From Agelaius tricolor (lineage: Eukaryota > Chordata > Aves > Passeriformes > Icteridae): DNA of 64,000 bases. The notes beneath the pieces were generated by a model. The model did not search any database and was not told the DNA's origin. It saw nothing but the letters and a program-made list of their open reading frames with translations. Positions 1 to 11,748 of this stretch are shown piece by piece. The stretch is from the NCBI GenBank assembly GCA_023055355.1, contig JALJCS010000001.1, positions 83,430,881-83,494,880 of the forward strand. Reading direction: 5' to 3'. Position 1 is the first letter of the stretch. Every line of letters starts with the position of its first letter. A program made the translations under genes and the position numbers.

Positions 1-3000
1 TTCAGATGATTTTATGAAAGCCCCAGACATGTGAAAACATGATTTTATGATGTGACCTCTTGGTGATCATTTGGTTGTCTACTGTTTTAACTTGTTTAAA
101 TCGGTGAAACAAAATTGAGAAATAGAGGGGGAAGGTTTCTGAATGTTTGTTTTCTTTATAATGAAATTATTTAAATATCTCCCATAAGAACCATAATATT
201 TTTGGTATTACTTTTCTTTGTGTACAAGTAGTTGGCTCATACTTACTTTTCCTCCTTTAAGCAGGAATTTTAGCATAAGGTCACTGTAGCTGCGGACAAG
301 TTTATAAATAAGGAAATGGTTTTGTTTTGAAATACAATTTTTGACTAATAGGTCCTTGAGTCTCATTTCAAAGTTTTTTTTTTTTTTAATTTAGCCAAAT
401 TAATAATTTATAAATTAAATTAATTATGAAAAATGAAAGAGCATGCACCATTAGCAAGAGCTTAACCAGAAGCAAGGAATATAGGAAATGTGTACTGGTG
501 TTCCTGACTTGGGGTTTTTTTTGAACTTTCGTTGATCTTATAGATGGGAGCCTTTTGGAGCCCAATCAGGACAAAAGCAAGGCCTGTATGTACCTGGAAA
601 GGAAGAACAACTCCAGCACAGGGTGGGGAACAGCTCTGGTCAAGAGACCTAAGGGTCTTGGTGGACCATGAGCTGAACAAGCTTGAATAAAAGCAGAGTT
701 GCAAGATTAAAAGGTTAGCACACTTGTGTATCTGGTAGCATTTAGGACTTAGCCTTCTGCAGGGAAAGAAACATGAAAGGAAGTACTAAGTGTTGACCAT
801 TTCTAAAAACATGAGCTTTGAGTAAAGCCTTCTGCAGCTTTGGTGACTACTTCAGCCTGGACTAAATAGTCTAAAGAGCAGATTTCCATGGGACAGTCAG
901 TAAGTTTGATCACATTTTCCATGTATCACCTCTGTGAGTCTGCCTGTAAAGGGAAAAAGTAACAAACAAACCAGTTTTCATACTGCAGAACTCCTAAAAT
1001 GTCTGAATCAGAAGAATATCAGCAAAAAGTACTGTAGATTGAGAGTTAATTTTTAGGGCTTTGTGTTGTTTAGTCCAATATCTGGCTGTTACATCCCAAT
1101 GAACCAGTAGCTGAGTATCTAATTTCTCTAGCCTTAATCATATTGGCTTTATCCTCTAAAGGATGCTTCTGAAGATATAACCATTGCTAAAAAGCAATAC
1201 AAGGTTTACTGGGCATAATGTGATGCTGACAACTAGGCTGGCAGTTTCTGTACTCAGGCTGGCTTGAGTCCTACCAGACTGGTACATATAGAATGGTTGT
1301 TTCCACCAGTCAGTATCTGCAGTTCTGTGCCTGCAATTACCATATCAGACAAGGAATAAGCTGTGATTATAATACATGTGATGTGGGAGCTCTTGAAATA
1401 AGCTCTCTTCTCAGTGATTGGCAGGAGAGCCTGAATGGCTTTGGCATAGAGAACTGAGAAGAGTATTTCTGAATTGGTTTCACCTTTGTTTCAGAGAAAC
1501 CAGGAGGGTGGTAATTTCGTAATTTCTTAAAAGTGTTATCAAGATATAGAGAAGAATACTGCCATTTGAATTTGGAAGAGAATCCAATTGAGTGCTTTGC
1601 ATTAGTAAACTTCAGAGGACTTTATTAATTCGTCACGCTCGACAGGAAGAAAAGCAAATTGAAGGAAGTGCGCGTGTAGTGCTCTTAGCACAGTTTTGGA
1701 TTTAGCTGAACTTTACTCTTCAGTTCACTGGCTCGTGTGACATTAAGGAGACAAGAAAGGTCAGTCAAATGGTAACTTCAAAAAGGTTCAAAATTCCAAG
1801 GATGGCTCTTGACTTTGGCCAGCCTGGTGAATCCTTAGCTAACTATCAGAGAATGCCAGTAGACAAGCACTCTACTCTCGATGTAAATTGTGTTCTTTTG
1901 ATTTTAAAATAACTTGCAGGAAAAAGCAAAATTCCCAATTTCCCACCACAATAAAACAAAACAGATTTTGTGAATTTGTTACTCAAAGTTTTTAACAGGC
2001 TCTAAAAGAAGGAGGCTTTGATTTGTGTAAAGCTGTTTATGGTGCTATTTAAGATTTGACCTCTCTCTTGATGTGATTAAAATGGCAATATAATTAATAC
2101 TTTTTCCTGACACTAGGGCCAGCAGGTCAGTAGTTGCCAAAGAAGGAAAGATGTTATTTCTAGGAGCCAAATAGGAGCTCTACTTTTTGAAGTTCTGCTT
2201 GTACTAAATGGGATTTCAGTTTGGTAGATAAGGGAGCTGTAAGCAAAATCTCAGAAGTGCAGAAATGAAGGATTCTTTGAACTACTTACAATTGACCTAC
2301 AAGTTTCTTTAACCTCTGTGGACCTCCTGCACAGACCTGTAGCCAGTTTGGCATACATTTATGCACTATACCCAACTCTTCACATGAACAGTGCTGAAAA
2401 TTGTAGTAAGGCTGGCAAGCTTCCAGAGTTAGCAAACCATTGTAGAAGCACCTTCACTCTTTGAAGAGCAAACAATAAAAGAATAAAGGAGTGTTTCTCA
2501 AATGTCCACAGATGGAAATTAGCCCTGATCATTTATGGATGGCTGTTAGCAGAATAGTGGCATAAATTAGAAGTACCAATGAAATGCTATTCAGGTGATT
2601 TAATCAAAGACACCAAGACCAACTAGTTGAAGAAAGAAAGGGAAAAGGAATAATTCCAGAGATGGCTGCTGATTTAACTTGTTTCAATTAATACACTTCA
2701 GCACCCTTGAAATGCCTCCAATTGATGAATGCAATAGTAATGGGTACTGAATCAATCAAAAATAAACATGATCATTGTGGGTGCCTTTTGAATTTAAAAC
2801 AACCAGAAGAGAAAGTTAAGCCATTGGGCTAATTTAAGGCACCTCACCATTGCAGTACATAGCACTCTCATTTCTTGGGTAATCCATGCCTGTGTGCACT
2901 GAGTAAGAGGAAGCTGGAGTGGATGGGCAACCCAGCTGAGGTCACAGAACCCATCATGTAGCACAGAGGTTTCTGTGTGTTCCTAAGAGATATTTATATA

Positions 3001-3501
3001 TCAGTTCCAGGCTAGACATATTTTGCAATTGTGGGTGTGCTTGACAACTGAGAGAAACTCTTCTGTCCATCAGTACAGCCTGATTGTTTCTAGGTACTGC
3101 TCCATGAGCATTACATCTGTTCTCCCAAGACAAAATGCCAATTTACTCCTTGGAAGTATTTTTTTTGATTCTGTTGACCAGCAGTTTTCTCTACACTGTA
3201 ACAATTCAAGCAGCTAAATATACTGATCCTGACCAGATGAAGTAGTGCCCTTTAAAAATTCTGTGTGAACACTGGACTTAATTTTTTTGTGCAGTAGATT
3301 TATAAGTTTCAGTGCTGGTGAATATCTGTGAATAGATCCAACTGTGGATGCAAAACACATCTTGAAGCTAATATCCCAGAATTCCTGATAATGAATCAAT
3401 AGCCATTTTACTGTCATCTTCAGCTGGGGTATAAACACATATATAATGATAATAGCAGCATTGCAATAGCCTGTCTAATAAAAATTATAAAAAGAAAACT
3501 A
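1..3501. other. AT-rich non-coding DNA, no gene seen
   Basis: No reading frame here is long or protein-like, and I recognised no repeat family. The only simple sequence is a T14 run near 374-387. A short stretch near 1630-1740 is unusually rich in CpG for this background, but it is too short to classify. It may be intronic or intergenic. Confidence 0.6.
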
Positions 3502-3720
3502 GATGTAGGGTAGGAAATTTCAGTTGGAAGGGATCTACAAAAATCATTCAGTCCAACTGCCTGGTGGCATCAGGGCTGACTGACAGTTAAACATTGGGCA
3601 TTGTCCAAATGCCTCTGAAATACTGACAGGCTTGGGGGCATCAGCCACCTTTCTGTGGCTGAAGTGAAATCCAGAATCCGTAAGAATCCCTTACAGTAGC
3701 TAACTGCCCTAAAGAATTGC
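3502..3720 (-). mobile_element. CR1 LINE 3' fragment
   Basis: Read on the plus strand, the block opens with a CR1 3'-UTR signature in reverse: a 'gttggaagggatct' core, then a 'cagtccaactgcctg' segment, then text about 'cattgtccaaatgcctct' and 'actgacaggcttggggg'. These segments follow the order of the reverse complement of avian CR1 3' ends, so the element lies on the minus strand. It is 5'-truncated, as nearly all CR1 copies are. The right boundary is vague because similarity fades after about 3690. Identification is from memory of the family. Confidence 0.8.
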
Positions 3721-4359
3721 ACTTTAATCACCTTGCCTGCTTGGTATTTATAACATAGTTACTGTTTTTTATTTGCCATGAAAGATACATAGGTTGTTTT
3801 GAGGGAGTTTTCTGGGGGAAAACTGGGGGGAAGACCCCTTTTTGCCTGTATGGTTCCAACCATCTTAATTTAAGTTCTAATGGGCAAGTTCCCAACTTTC
3901 TGGTATTCTCTGTTAGAAGCCGATCCCAAGCCTGTCACCATGATGGCAAGGAAGAGAGTCTTTGGAGAGGCAGCATCTCATTTGCAGTGAATTCCTGGAT
4001 GATTTTTCTTAAATTGGCTCTTCCCCAGGAGTAGCTTAAATGTGGTTATCCATTTAAATAGTTTACTACTGGGAAAACAAAGCTCTATAAAGTACAAGAT
4101 CTCATTTGCAAAGGGGGTCCTGGGGATCGAAAGTGGATTTACACGTGCCATGTGTTGCAGTCTCCATCCTCTGCTTTTCCTGCTGTTAGGAAATAATTTG
4201 AAAATTATCTAAAATAAGTGCAATATATTCCATGGCTGAACAAGAGGCTCAGATCCGTCTCCACAGCAGAACCTGGAGTGGTAGCCTGTAGTATCCCATG
4301 AACTCTCTCCTCTTGGTCAATCCCCAAGCCCTCATGCCTGGAAACATCAGTAACCACTT
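3721..4359. other. Non-coding spacer, no feature recognised
   Basis: AT-rich DNA between a CR1 end and an LTR-like block. Part of 4100-4359 may belong to the neighbouring LTR, because base composition starts rising there, but I could not place the element's left terminus. Confidence 0.4.
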
Positions 4360-4736
4360 ACCATAGAGTTAGCTCTCCTGGGGGAAAAAACTGACTCCCA
4401 AATGGACCTTTTGTGTCGCAGCTTCCTCAGGTTTCTCCTTCTCCTGTCTCCTCAGTGGATTGGCATCCCTGGCGGCCACGCCCTTCCCCTGGAGGCCAGG
4501 CCCCTCTGTCCAGCCCTCAGCTCTGCCCCCCACCCCTTCCCCTTTATAAGCTGCCTGCTGCAAGTGGTTCTCCCTCTTTCTAGCCGGGTTTTCCTTCACC
4601 TACTGTGTTACTCTGCTGGAATAAAACCTTGCAAAAGGGTCTTTCTTGCCTCTGCTGCTAAGCCAGTTGTGGTGAGTGTTGAGTGGAGGTTTGACTGCAT
4701 TGCCTGAATATTAACTCAACTTGCTTTTTTGACAGG
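4360..4736 (+). mobile_element. Probable endogenous retrovirus LTR (U3-R-U5-like)
   Basis: A GC-rich block sits abruptly in AT-rich DNA. It holds a TATA-like 'tataag' at 4545-4550 and an 'aataaaa' polyadenylation signal at 4620-4626, about 75 bp downstream. This is the usual LTR order of U3, promoter, short R and poly(A) signal. GC-box-like sequence ('ccacgccc') lies upstream of the TATA. The text after the poly(A) signal resembles U5 of avian ERVs that I recall. I could not find TG...CA termini or a target-site duplication, so the limits are approximate. The family was not determined. Confidence 0.55.
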
Positions 4737-5180
4737 AGAGGCTTGCTGAGGACAAGAAATAGGCCCTTCAGCAATAGTTCCTGTAGTCTACAGGAAAAAA
4801 CAAGTGAGCAGTTACTGGGAGGAACAGCACAATCTCTCCAGAAGGGATGTCTCAAAGGAAAGGCTTGGCTGTGGTGTATGGGGACCTCTGGCCTGGTTGT
4901 ACTACAGTCCCAGGAGTGTTCTTTAGTCATAAGAGCATCTGCATATAGCAGCTTGTGTCCATGACGATTAAAAAAAAAAAAAAAAAAAGAAAGGAAGAAG
5001 TCTCTCATCCTCTGAAACAGATAGGCTGCCTCAAAAATGTCCGTCTGGCTGATGGTGCCTTGAGTCATGCCTGTGCCCTGACTATGCCAAGGATTGGTCT
5101 AAAAGCAAGGAAAGTTACTGGCAACACTTCTTCTCAGAGATCCCTTGGAATTATATAATGAAAGGCATTTCTTTCCCTCG
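4737..5180. other. Spacer between two LTR-like blocks with an A19 tract
   Basis: It contains a run of 19 A at 4970-4988 followed by purine-rich sequence. The run could be the poly(A) tail of a retroposed insertion or a simple tract. Apparent reading frames of 130-170 codons on the minus strand across 4658-5599 run through repeat DNA and have no domain, so I do not call them genes. Confidence 0.4.
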
Positions 5181-6000
5181 TATTGGGTTTGTGTGGCTTG
5201 CTTTTGGTAGCATGGGAGCCACAGAGGTGGCTTCTGTGAGAAGTTGCTGGAAGCTTCCAAAGCATCTGGCAGAGCCAATCCCTGATCGCTCCAAAGACAG
5301 CTGTGCTGCTGGACAAGGCTGGGCCAATGAGAATGCCTCTGTGATAACATAGTTGAGGGGAAATCAAGACAAAGGTTGTTGTGCAGGTGTAATTCCAGCC
5401 AGAGAAGAGCTGAGCGAGAACATGTGGGAGGAACAGCCCTGCAGACACCACAGTCAGTGCAGAAGGAGGGGCAGGAGGTGCTCCAGGCACCAGATATTCC
5501 CCCACAGCCCATGAAGGAGACCCACACTGGAGCAGGTGGATGCCTGGATGAGGCTGTGACCCTATGGGACACCCATGGAGAGAGGGAAGAGAAGTTCATG
5601 GAGATCTGTCTCCTGTGGGAGGGACCCCACAGTGCAGCAGGGGAAGGACTCCTTTCCCTGAGCAGTGGGAGAAGCCACCAGTGATGAACTGACCACAGTC
5701 CCCATTCCCACCTCCCTGCACTGCTGAGGGGGGAAGTAAAGCTGGAAGGATGGGGGAAAGGTGTTTTTAAGGACTTATTTAACTTGTCATTATCCTCCTT
5801 TGGTTTTGTTAGTAATAAATTTGTTTTATAACTCTGAGTTGATCCTGTTTTGCCTGTGATAGTATTTGGTGTTTGGCCATCTCTCTCCTGGGCCTTATCT
5901 CAACCCATGAACTCTTCATTAAATTTTCTCTCCTCTGCAGAGGGGAGTGGGTGGCTTTCATGGGTGCCTGGCAGAGGGCCAGTGCCAGCCCAGAACATCA
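5181..6000 (+). mobile_element. Avian ERVL-type solo LTR
   Basis: The whole ~820 bp follows the layout of a common avian ERVL-type LTR. It has a 5' segment 'gggtttgtgtggc', then 'ggtggcttctgtgagaag', a 'gataacata' promoter-region remnant near 5341, a middle region with repeated 'ccacactggagcagg'-type units, and 'gaactgaccacagtcccca'. The poly(A) signal AATAAA is at 5814-5819. The 3' part reads 'cctgttttgcctgtga' and ends in a GC-rich tail. No matching target-site duplication is clear, and the promoter region is degraded. There is no gag-pol beside it, so it is best read as a solo LTR. Family assignment is from memory; the exact subfamily was not determined. Confidence 0.85.
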
Positions 6001-9000
6001 CCTAATTTAGGGAGAGAATAAGCTAAATCCTTGGGTCCAAACTGTGAGTGATAAAAGCTCAAGGAAACAATGCTGCTTTCATACATCCAACATTTCTTTA
6101 CTTGAAATGACAGTTTGGGGAATATCTTTTGTGGAGTATTCTCCAAAACCATCCCAGGCACAATGAGTTGCCCTGAAAATAGCAGCCATCTTACTAATGA
6201 CAAATGAGCACTGGCTCTTGGTACTTCTATGCTTCTTTGAAAAATCAGAAAATGTTTTAAACACTGCCACAAAGTCCATTAATAGGATGTTTGTTGGAAC
6301 AGATCATGGTATTATCTGTAGTTTTAATTTCCTTATCCAACACTCTTTTAAAAAGTCTCAGAAATAATTTGCTATGTTTGTGTTCTTAATTTTTTTTTTT
6401 ACTTTTGAATAAAAATTTCTTGTTTAATTGTGCATAAATTTATTTTACTCGATGCTCAGGCCCTTGTATAGTCTGGGTTTGGCTGAAGGCTTTTTTGAGA
6501 GTTTAAAAGACCTCAGAGACACATCTAAGAGTTTAAACATAAGTATAAAATACTGGGGAAAAATAGGGGGATATTTATATGTGATTTCATTCTCTTTTGT
6601 ACTATAGTGTATATAGAAAGGTACATGCTTTTATTGGCATACTATTAGCATTAAAATTTAATAACATATTTCATCTCTGGACTATTATATATAAATGAAG
6701 AAGACAAAACTTTTCAGGTAAAATACATAACTTCAAAATATGCATATTTCTCCTACATATTCCTAATTTTTTCTGCAATGTCTTTTATTATAAAACAAAA
6801 TGTATTTACAGACCCTGAAGGAAGACATAAAATTTAAGACTGCCGGTACCACTCCTAGGTTTCTTGAATTCTCTAAAAAACAGTGATTTTAATTTTCTAA
6901 ATATAATCACAGTTATAATATTCAATACATGATCTTGATTTATTTTTTGAGGGGATAACTTCGAGAAGAGAGCTGAAGTTTCATATACCATATAAAACCA
7001 GCATTTTATCATGTTGATATTTGTCTTCTTCTGTGAGCAATGGTTTCCATTAGTGTCTTGTACAATTACACCTGTTTGATTATTAATGCATTCATAAAGA
7101 AATATTTTTTACCCTATTTCTATTTCATTGTTCATTCTGGCTGGGAAGGTAATTTCTTTCTAAAAAGACAAAGAGCCTAGTTGCCTGAATCTAATTTTAT
7201 TCTCTGCTTACTTTAAGCAGAGATTTTAGTTGATCTAAAGTAAAAAAAATGTTGGTCTTTGCTGTATGCCAAGTGAACAGAAGCTGTGCTTTCCCATTTT
7301 TCCCTGCCTTTATTACCTAATTGTTATTCCTTATTACAAAGCGTCTGCCCTTATGTTATTTATTTATTTTGCAGCAGGTTCCTTTTCCTTCACACTTGTT
7401 CTAACTGGTAGTAAACCCTTAATGCCACAGTGACCAAGGGTAAATCACCGTGTCTGACACTGGGAGACAAAAGAAGCAGGAGGGATCTGTGAAAAATGCC
7501 TGCAAGAAGCAAAGCACAGTGTGGATGGAGATGATTCACGTCTCTGCAGTGAATCTTCAGTAAAAGGTAGCAGAGCAGAACCAAAGACCATTTTCACTCA
7601 TCTTGAATTCATTTCACCTGATCTCTAAAGTATTTCCCTGCTACCCACCAGAGCTTTGAACCAGGCTGTATGAGTACTGCTTTTTTCACTTTTTTTAATT
7701 TCTAAAAAAAGTGAGTGCAAAAAAGGCAGCTAACAGAGGGAGAAGCTACAAGCAAGGAATGCAAAAAAGAGACCAATTTGGACATCTGTCTGTCCATACC
7801 TTGAAACATTCACAGATTTTTATGAAATCTGATTTAGAATAAGAAGCTTCCCAAAAACATGTAATGATCTTAAGCTCCCAAGTTACTTAAATGCTTTTGG
7901 AAAAGTTGCTGGAAAGTGATGCATCCATAATTTAAAAAGAAATCCTTTCTATTTAACAAAGCCTGTTCGTAAATTTTTGTCTATTTTTATTGCTAATTTA
8001 GCTGTTTCCTTGACAAAATAACTTTTTTTTTTCTCTTTTGCTAGTATTGTAATGCCTGTTTGATTTAGTAACTTGGGACTATCTTATTCCCGTGCAAGTT
8101 CTGGTTACTTTTAATTAAGCAGAATCAAACCTGTTTCCCTTCATCCTGAAAAGCTCTAGCAAGATGTTTATGAGTCACAGACTCAAAGTAAGTAAATTTA
8201 AGCTTGCACAGATAAAATGACATTGAGTTGAGGATGACCTCAGGGATTGTTGTATTCCTTTCTAGCACACACAACTGCAACCATCATATAAGCTTATTTT
8301 CTTGGGGTTTAAACCAGTGATAGGGCTAGCCCTTGTAGTATGACTGAAAAGACACTGTGTTTTCCTGCTTTCCTGGCTTTTCAAGCATTCCAGCTCATTT
8401 CTTCAGGACAAGACTTGGGATGCAAGTCTGTGTGCTTTCTGATTAACTTCAGCTGAAGTTGGAAAAAATCAACACAAGATTTTGCCACTACCGAGATATT
8501 GAACCTAGATTCCTCATATGTAGAAATTTCAGCTTAATTTCACTGAGGAGTTTACCAAGATTACCTTGCTAAATTCTTTGGGGAAGTGCCTGCATTTTTC
8601 CCAGCTGCTGAGGCTCTGTACTTGTTTCCTATTCTGTCCACAGCTAGACTTTCCATAGTCATTCCCCAGGTTCCCTCTTTTCTTGTAAGAACTGTGGGCT
8701 GCTTCTCACTTTTGTGACTGAATTTTGGATCCTTCATAAAAAAATAAATAAATTATTTTCTTAAAGTTTTGGCCATGTGGAAGTAATGCCATTGTTACTT
8801 GTGTGGTACTACACTGTGTAACTTTTGTATTAAGATTTATTCCAGATGCACTGCTGAAAGTTTAAAAGGGAGCTGCTAAGGCCCGTGGATCTGAATCTTT
8901 GCTGAAGAAGCAGTAATTTACTACCCAGAAAGTGATAGACAAAGGGGGTTGGAAATCATAACACCATAGGAAAGTAAAGTATGGCCCATTTCTTCTTGCA

Positions 9001-11101
9001 CATTCAGAACAGAATCTTTTTATGCTAAGTGGTCTGCTTTGCAAACATTCACAGGACCCCCTGTGCTTGCATCTTAAAAGAGTGAGCCTACCAATATATC
9101 TTATGCTCACTGATGCTATATGTTGCAAGGGGTAATATTTTCACTATAGAGGGGCTTTTGATTTGCCTGGGTTATAAAAATACAGCATCAAGCCTTTATT
9201 TTGCTGCCATCAGTGATGTTCCAGGCACTCATACCTAGAGGTGGGTCTCACTGCATGTCAGGTCCTAGCAGAGAATACAGAATGCTCACCCTGCTCTGTC
9301 TCAGAACTGCAGCTACATCCCAAGGTGGCAGACAAAGGGAAGAGAGAGAGAAAACACGTACATGTGTTTGTGCACGCGTAGGCAGTGCTAACAGAAGGGA
9401 ATTAGCTGGCTCAGAGCTTTGATTATTGCCTACAGAGAGTTACAGCTTTGGTCTCTTGTGTGAATCAGTCAGATCCACGATATCCAAAAGTGGTTATCAG
9501 CTGATGATTGTTTGATTGCCTGTGAAGTAATTAGTTTGAACTGGGCTCCCCCAGTGAGACTTCCCTGGGGTTTGTGCACCCTTTCCAGGTGCTCTGGGGC
9601 CAGAAGAGGAGGTGATGCCTCCAGGCAGTCCCAGTTCCCTGTAACCCTCTCTTTGCTGAGGTAAGGGCTACCTCTGCCACAGCACTACTGATGGCTTGCT
9701 GCTGTAATTACATCCATACCCATCTCAGTATAACTGAGCCAAATAACCCTGAGAGCTGAAATAATCAGTATTGGCTAAGCTGGCTGGTTCTGCCAGGGAT
9801 GGTGCGGAGATGGCTACACAAACCCTTCTGCCAGCAGGCTGGAGGAGCTGGTGGGCTGTTAGCAGTGGGACTGACAGATGGGGCTGGGGCCAACAACCTG
9901 CACAGCTGACACAGCTTTGTCTGCAATGGGATTGAAGGGGATCTACAAATACTAATCTGTTTTCTTCACTCTTGTGAAGAAACCCATTTCCAGGGACTAA
10001 ATGAAAGTAGGAAATCGTGCTCCTGGCCTTACGTGCCATCCTTTAGTTTTCCTGTTACAGACACCAATCAGGTAAGTCCAAACCTTGGTGCCATTATAAG
10101 AACAGCCAAATAACCATTGCTTTCTTTTAAATAAGAAGTTAGTTCTTAAATGGTGAGAAAGTTTGTAATTCTTTTATCTAAAACAATGTAAAGGTGCTCA
10201 GTGCAGCAAATATAAACACTTGTCCTAACTAGCCTGATAAAGAACCACTCCTGTGGCCATTCCTTACACTTGGTCAAAGTGAGATTGGCAGACACCTGGA
10301 TTATTCCAGTCCTGCAGCCAGGCTGCCTGACCTGTGTGTAAAAGGACTTCAAGCAATTTTGGCAACCATTGAATTCACTGTTAAATTTAAAAGAGTGATG
10401 GTGCTAACATTTCTTGGGTTGTAATTTTGCATTACTGATGCAGTATAAATCATTTACTGTACTGATGGGATGGGAAATTTCTGTGGGAGGGAGCAGCAGC
10501 AGCTATCCTAGAGACAGATATGAGGTGTGGCCCTGAATTTTGCATTTCTGGAGCCACTTCTCTGCCTGATCTGGAAGTTATAACCTTATAATGGAAGTTG
10601 TCACCTTTTGGCCTCTGCACCAAATAACCCTCAAATAATGACAAAAAACGTGAAGTCTTTCAAGTTAAAATTTTTGTACCCATCAAGTTATTAATACAGA
10701 GAAGATAAGGTCTGTTACTCAGTCATGTTAAAAAGCAGCTGAAACCTTCTAAACTGGAGCATGGTTGTCATTATGTAAGAATACATTTTTAAAAAACATA
10801 TTCTTATTTTAATTAAATCCTCAATATAATCTTCATTGTTTCCTGTCTCATTATTTGACATGCAACATATGTTAACTCCTCTAAAACCAACTCTCTGTCA
10901 CAGTTTGTGTGTGTTTTACACATATCTCCCCCAGTTGTATCACCTGTCAACAAGTTAGTCACCTCTTATGATCTCTTTAGTCATCTGCTTCCCATTATTT
11001 CGAGTTTAAGTTCTTTTTCTGACAGTAGCTGGAAATGTTTCCTCCTGAGGGTCTCTGTGGCCCAGCTGGGAGGTGCAGCATGAGGGGAGCTTCTGGGGGT
11101 T
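6001..11101. other. Long AT-rich non-coding stretch, no gene seen
   Basis: About 5 kb without a recognised repeat or a protein-like frame. Simple tracts are short, for example the T run near 6390. Some locally GC-richer text at 9540-9960 and 11040-11100 gives frames of about 100 codons, but these carry no recognisable domain or splice-site pattern. Confidence 0.55.
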
Positions 11102-11748
11102 GCAGCGTGTCAGGGTTTCTGTGGTTGAAATGGCTCCCAAGGTATTAAAAAGTCTCTTTTTCCCAGCCCCACGACCGAAGAAGAAGTCAAGACTCATCGG
11201 TTCTGCTTTTCAAGGTTGCTTTTTTTCTCTTATCCATGACATTCTTTCTCTGACCTGCTGAGGTCTGTCTGGCAGGTCGGTTTGTGGCACACCAACCGCC
11301 CTTGGGGTGGTGTTAGCTTTTTATACTAAGAACTATGGGTCCTTTATTTACAATAATTTTTCTGATACCTATCACCTATGTTAGACAGTGTCTGTATTCT
11401 AAACCAATCCAGAAGTGTCACCATCACAGCAGAAGATGGAGGAGAAGAAGAAGAAGAAGATGAAGAAGAAGAAGAACGACAGGACTCATCCAGATTCCTC
11501 CATCTTGCCTCTTGAATCCCCATTCTAAAACCCCAAAATTTTACTTTGTCACCCTGTGATAAATTAACTATCATTCTACTCAAACTCTTGTGCCTCAGAA
11601 ATCTTCACACAAAGTTGGTAGATTTTTCCATGGGCTAAAATTGAAGGCACAGGTGTTTTTGACTCCGTGCCAAGGTCTCTGAGCCCCTTGCCAAGGTCTT
11701 GAGTCCTCCAGGGCAGTCAGAGGAATGTCCTGGGTTCCGACAGCACCG
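11102..11748 (-). mobile_element. Solo LTR with near-matching 6 bp flanks (passerine ERVK-like)
   Basis: The LTR proper is 11108-11742 (635 bp), read on the minus strand. It starts TGTCGG at 11742 and ends ...CTGACA at 11108, giving TG...CA termini. The flanks 'gcagcg' (11102-11107) and 'gcaccg' (11743-11748) agree at 5 of 6 bases. This fits the 6 bp target-site duplication typical of ERVK-class insertions, with one later mutation. On the minus strand a 'gtataaaaagc' TATA box lies at 11326-11316, and a degraded poly(A)-signal region lies near 11227-11219. A GAA-rich microsatellite sits in U3. I recognise the text as a passerine LTR, but the family name was not checked. Confidence 0.8.
11431..11477. 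repeat. (GAA)n-rich microsatellite inside LTR U3
   Basis: Imperfect GAA/GAT triplets run through this 47 bp segment. On the opposite strand they give a short serine-rich open frame that is an artefact of the triplet repeat. The repeat lies inside the LTR at 11108-11742, so copies of this LTR elsewhere probably carry homologous tracts of different length. Confidence 0.85.

Noticed and set aside
5099..5599. 166-codon minus-strand frame and neighbours of 100-136 codons at 4658-5684
   Set aside because: They lie inside or beside LTR sequence, on both strands at once, with no retroviral or cellular protein motif.
11344..11583. Serine-rich minus-strand frame
   Set aside because: The serine run is only the GAA microsatellite of the LTR read in reverse.
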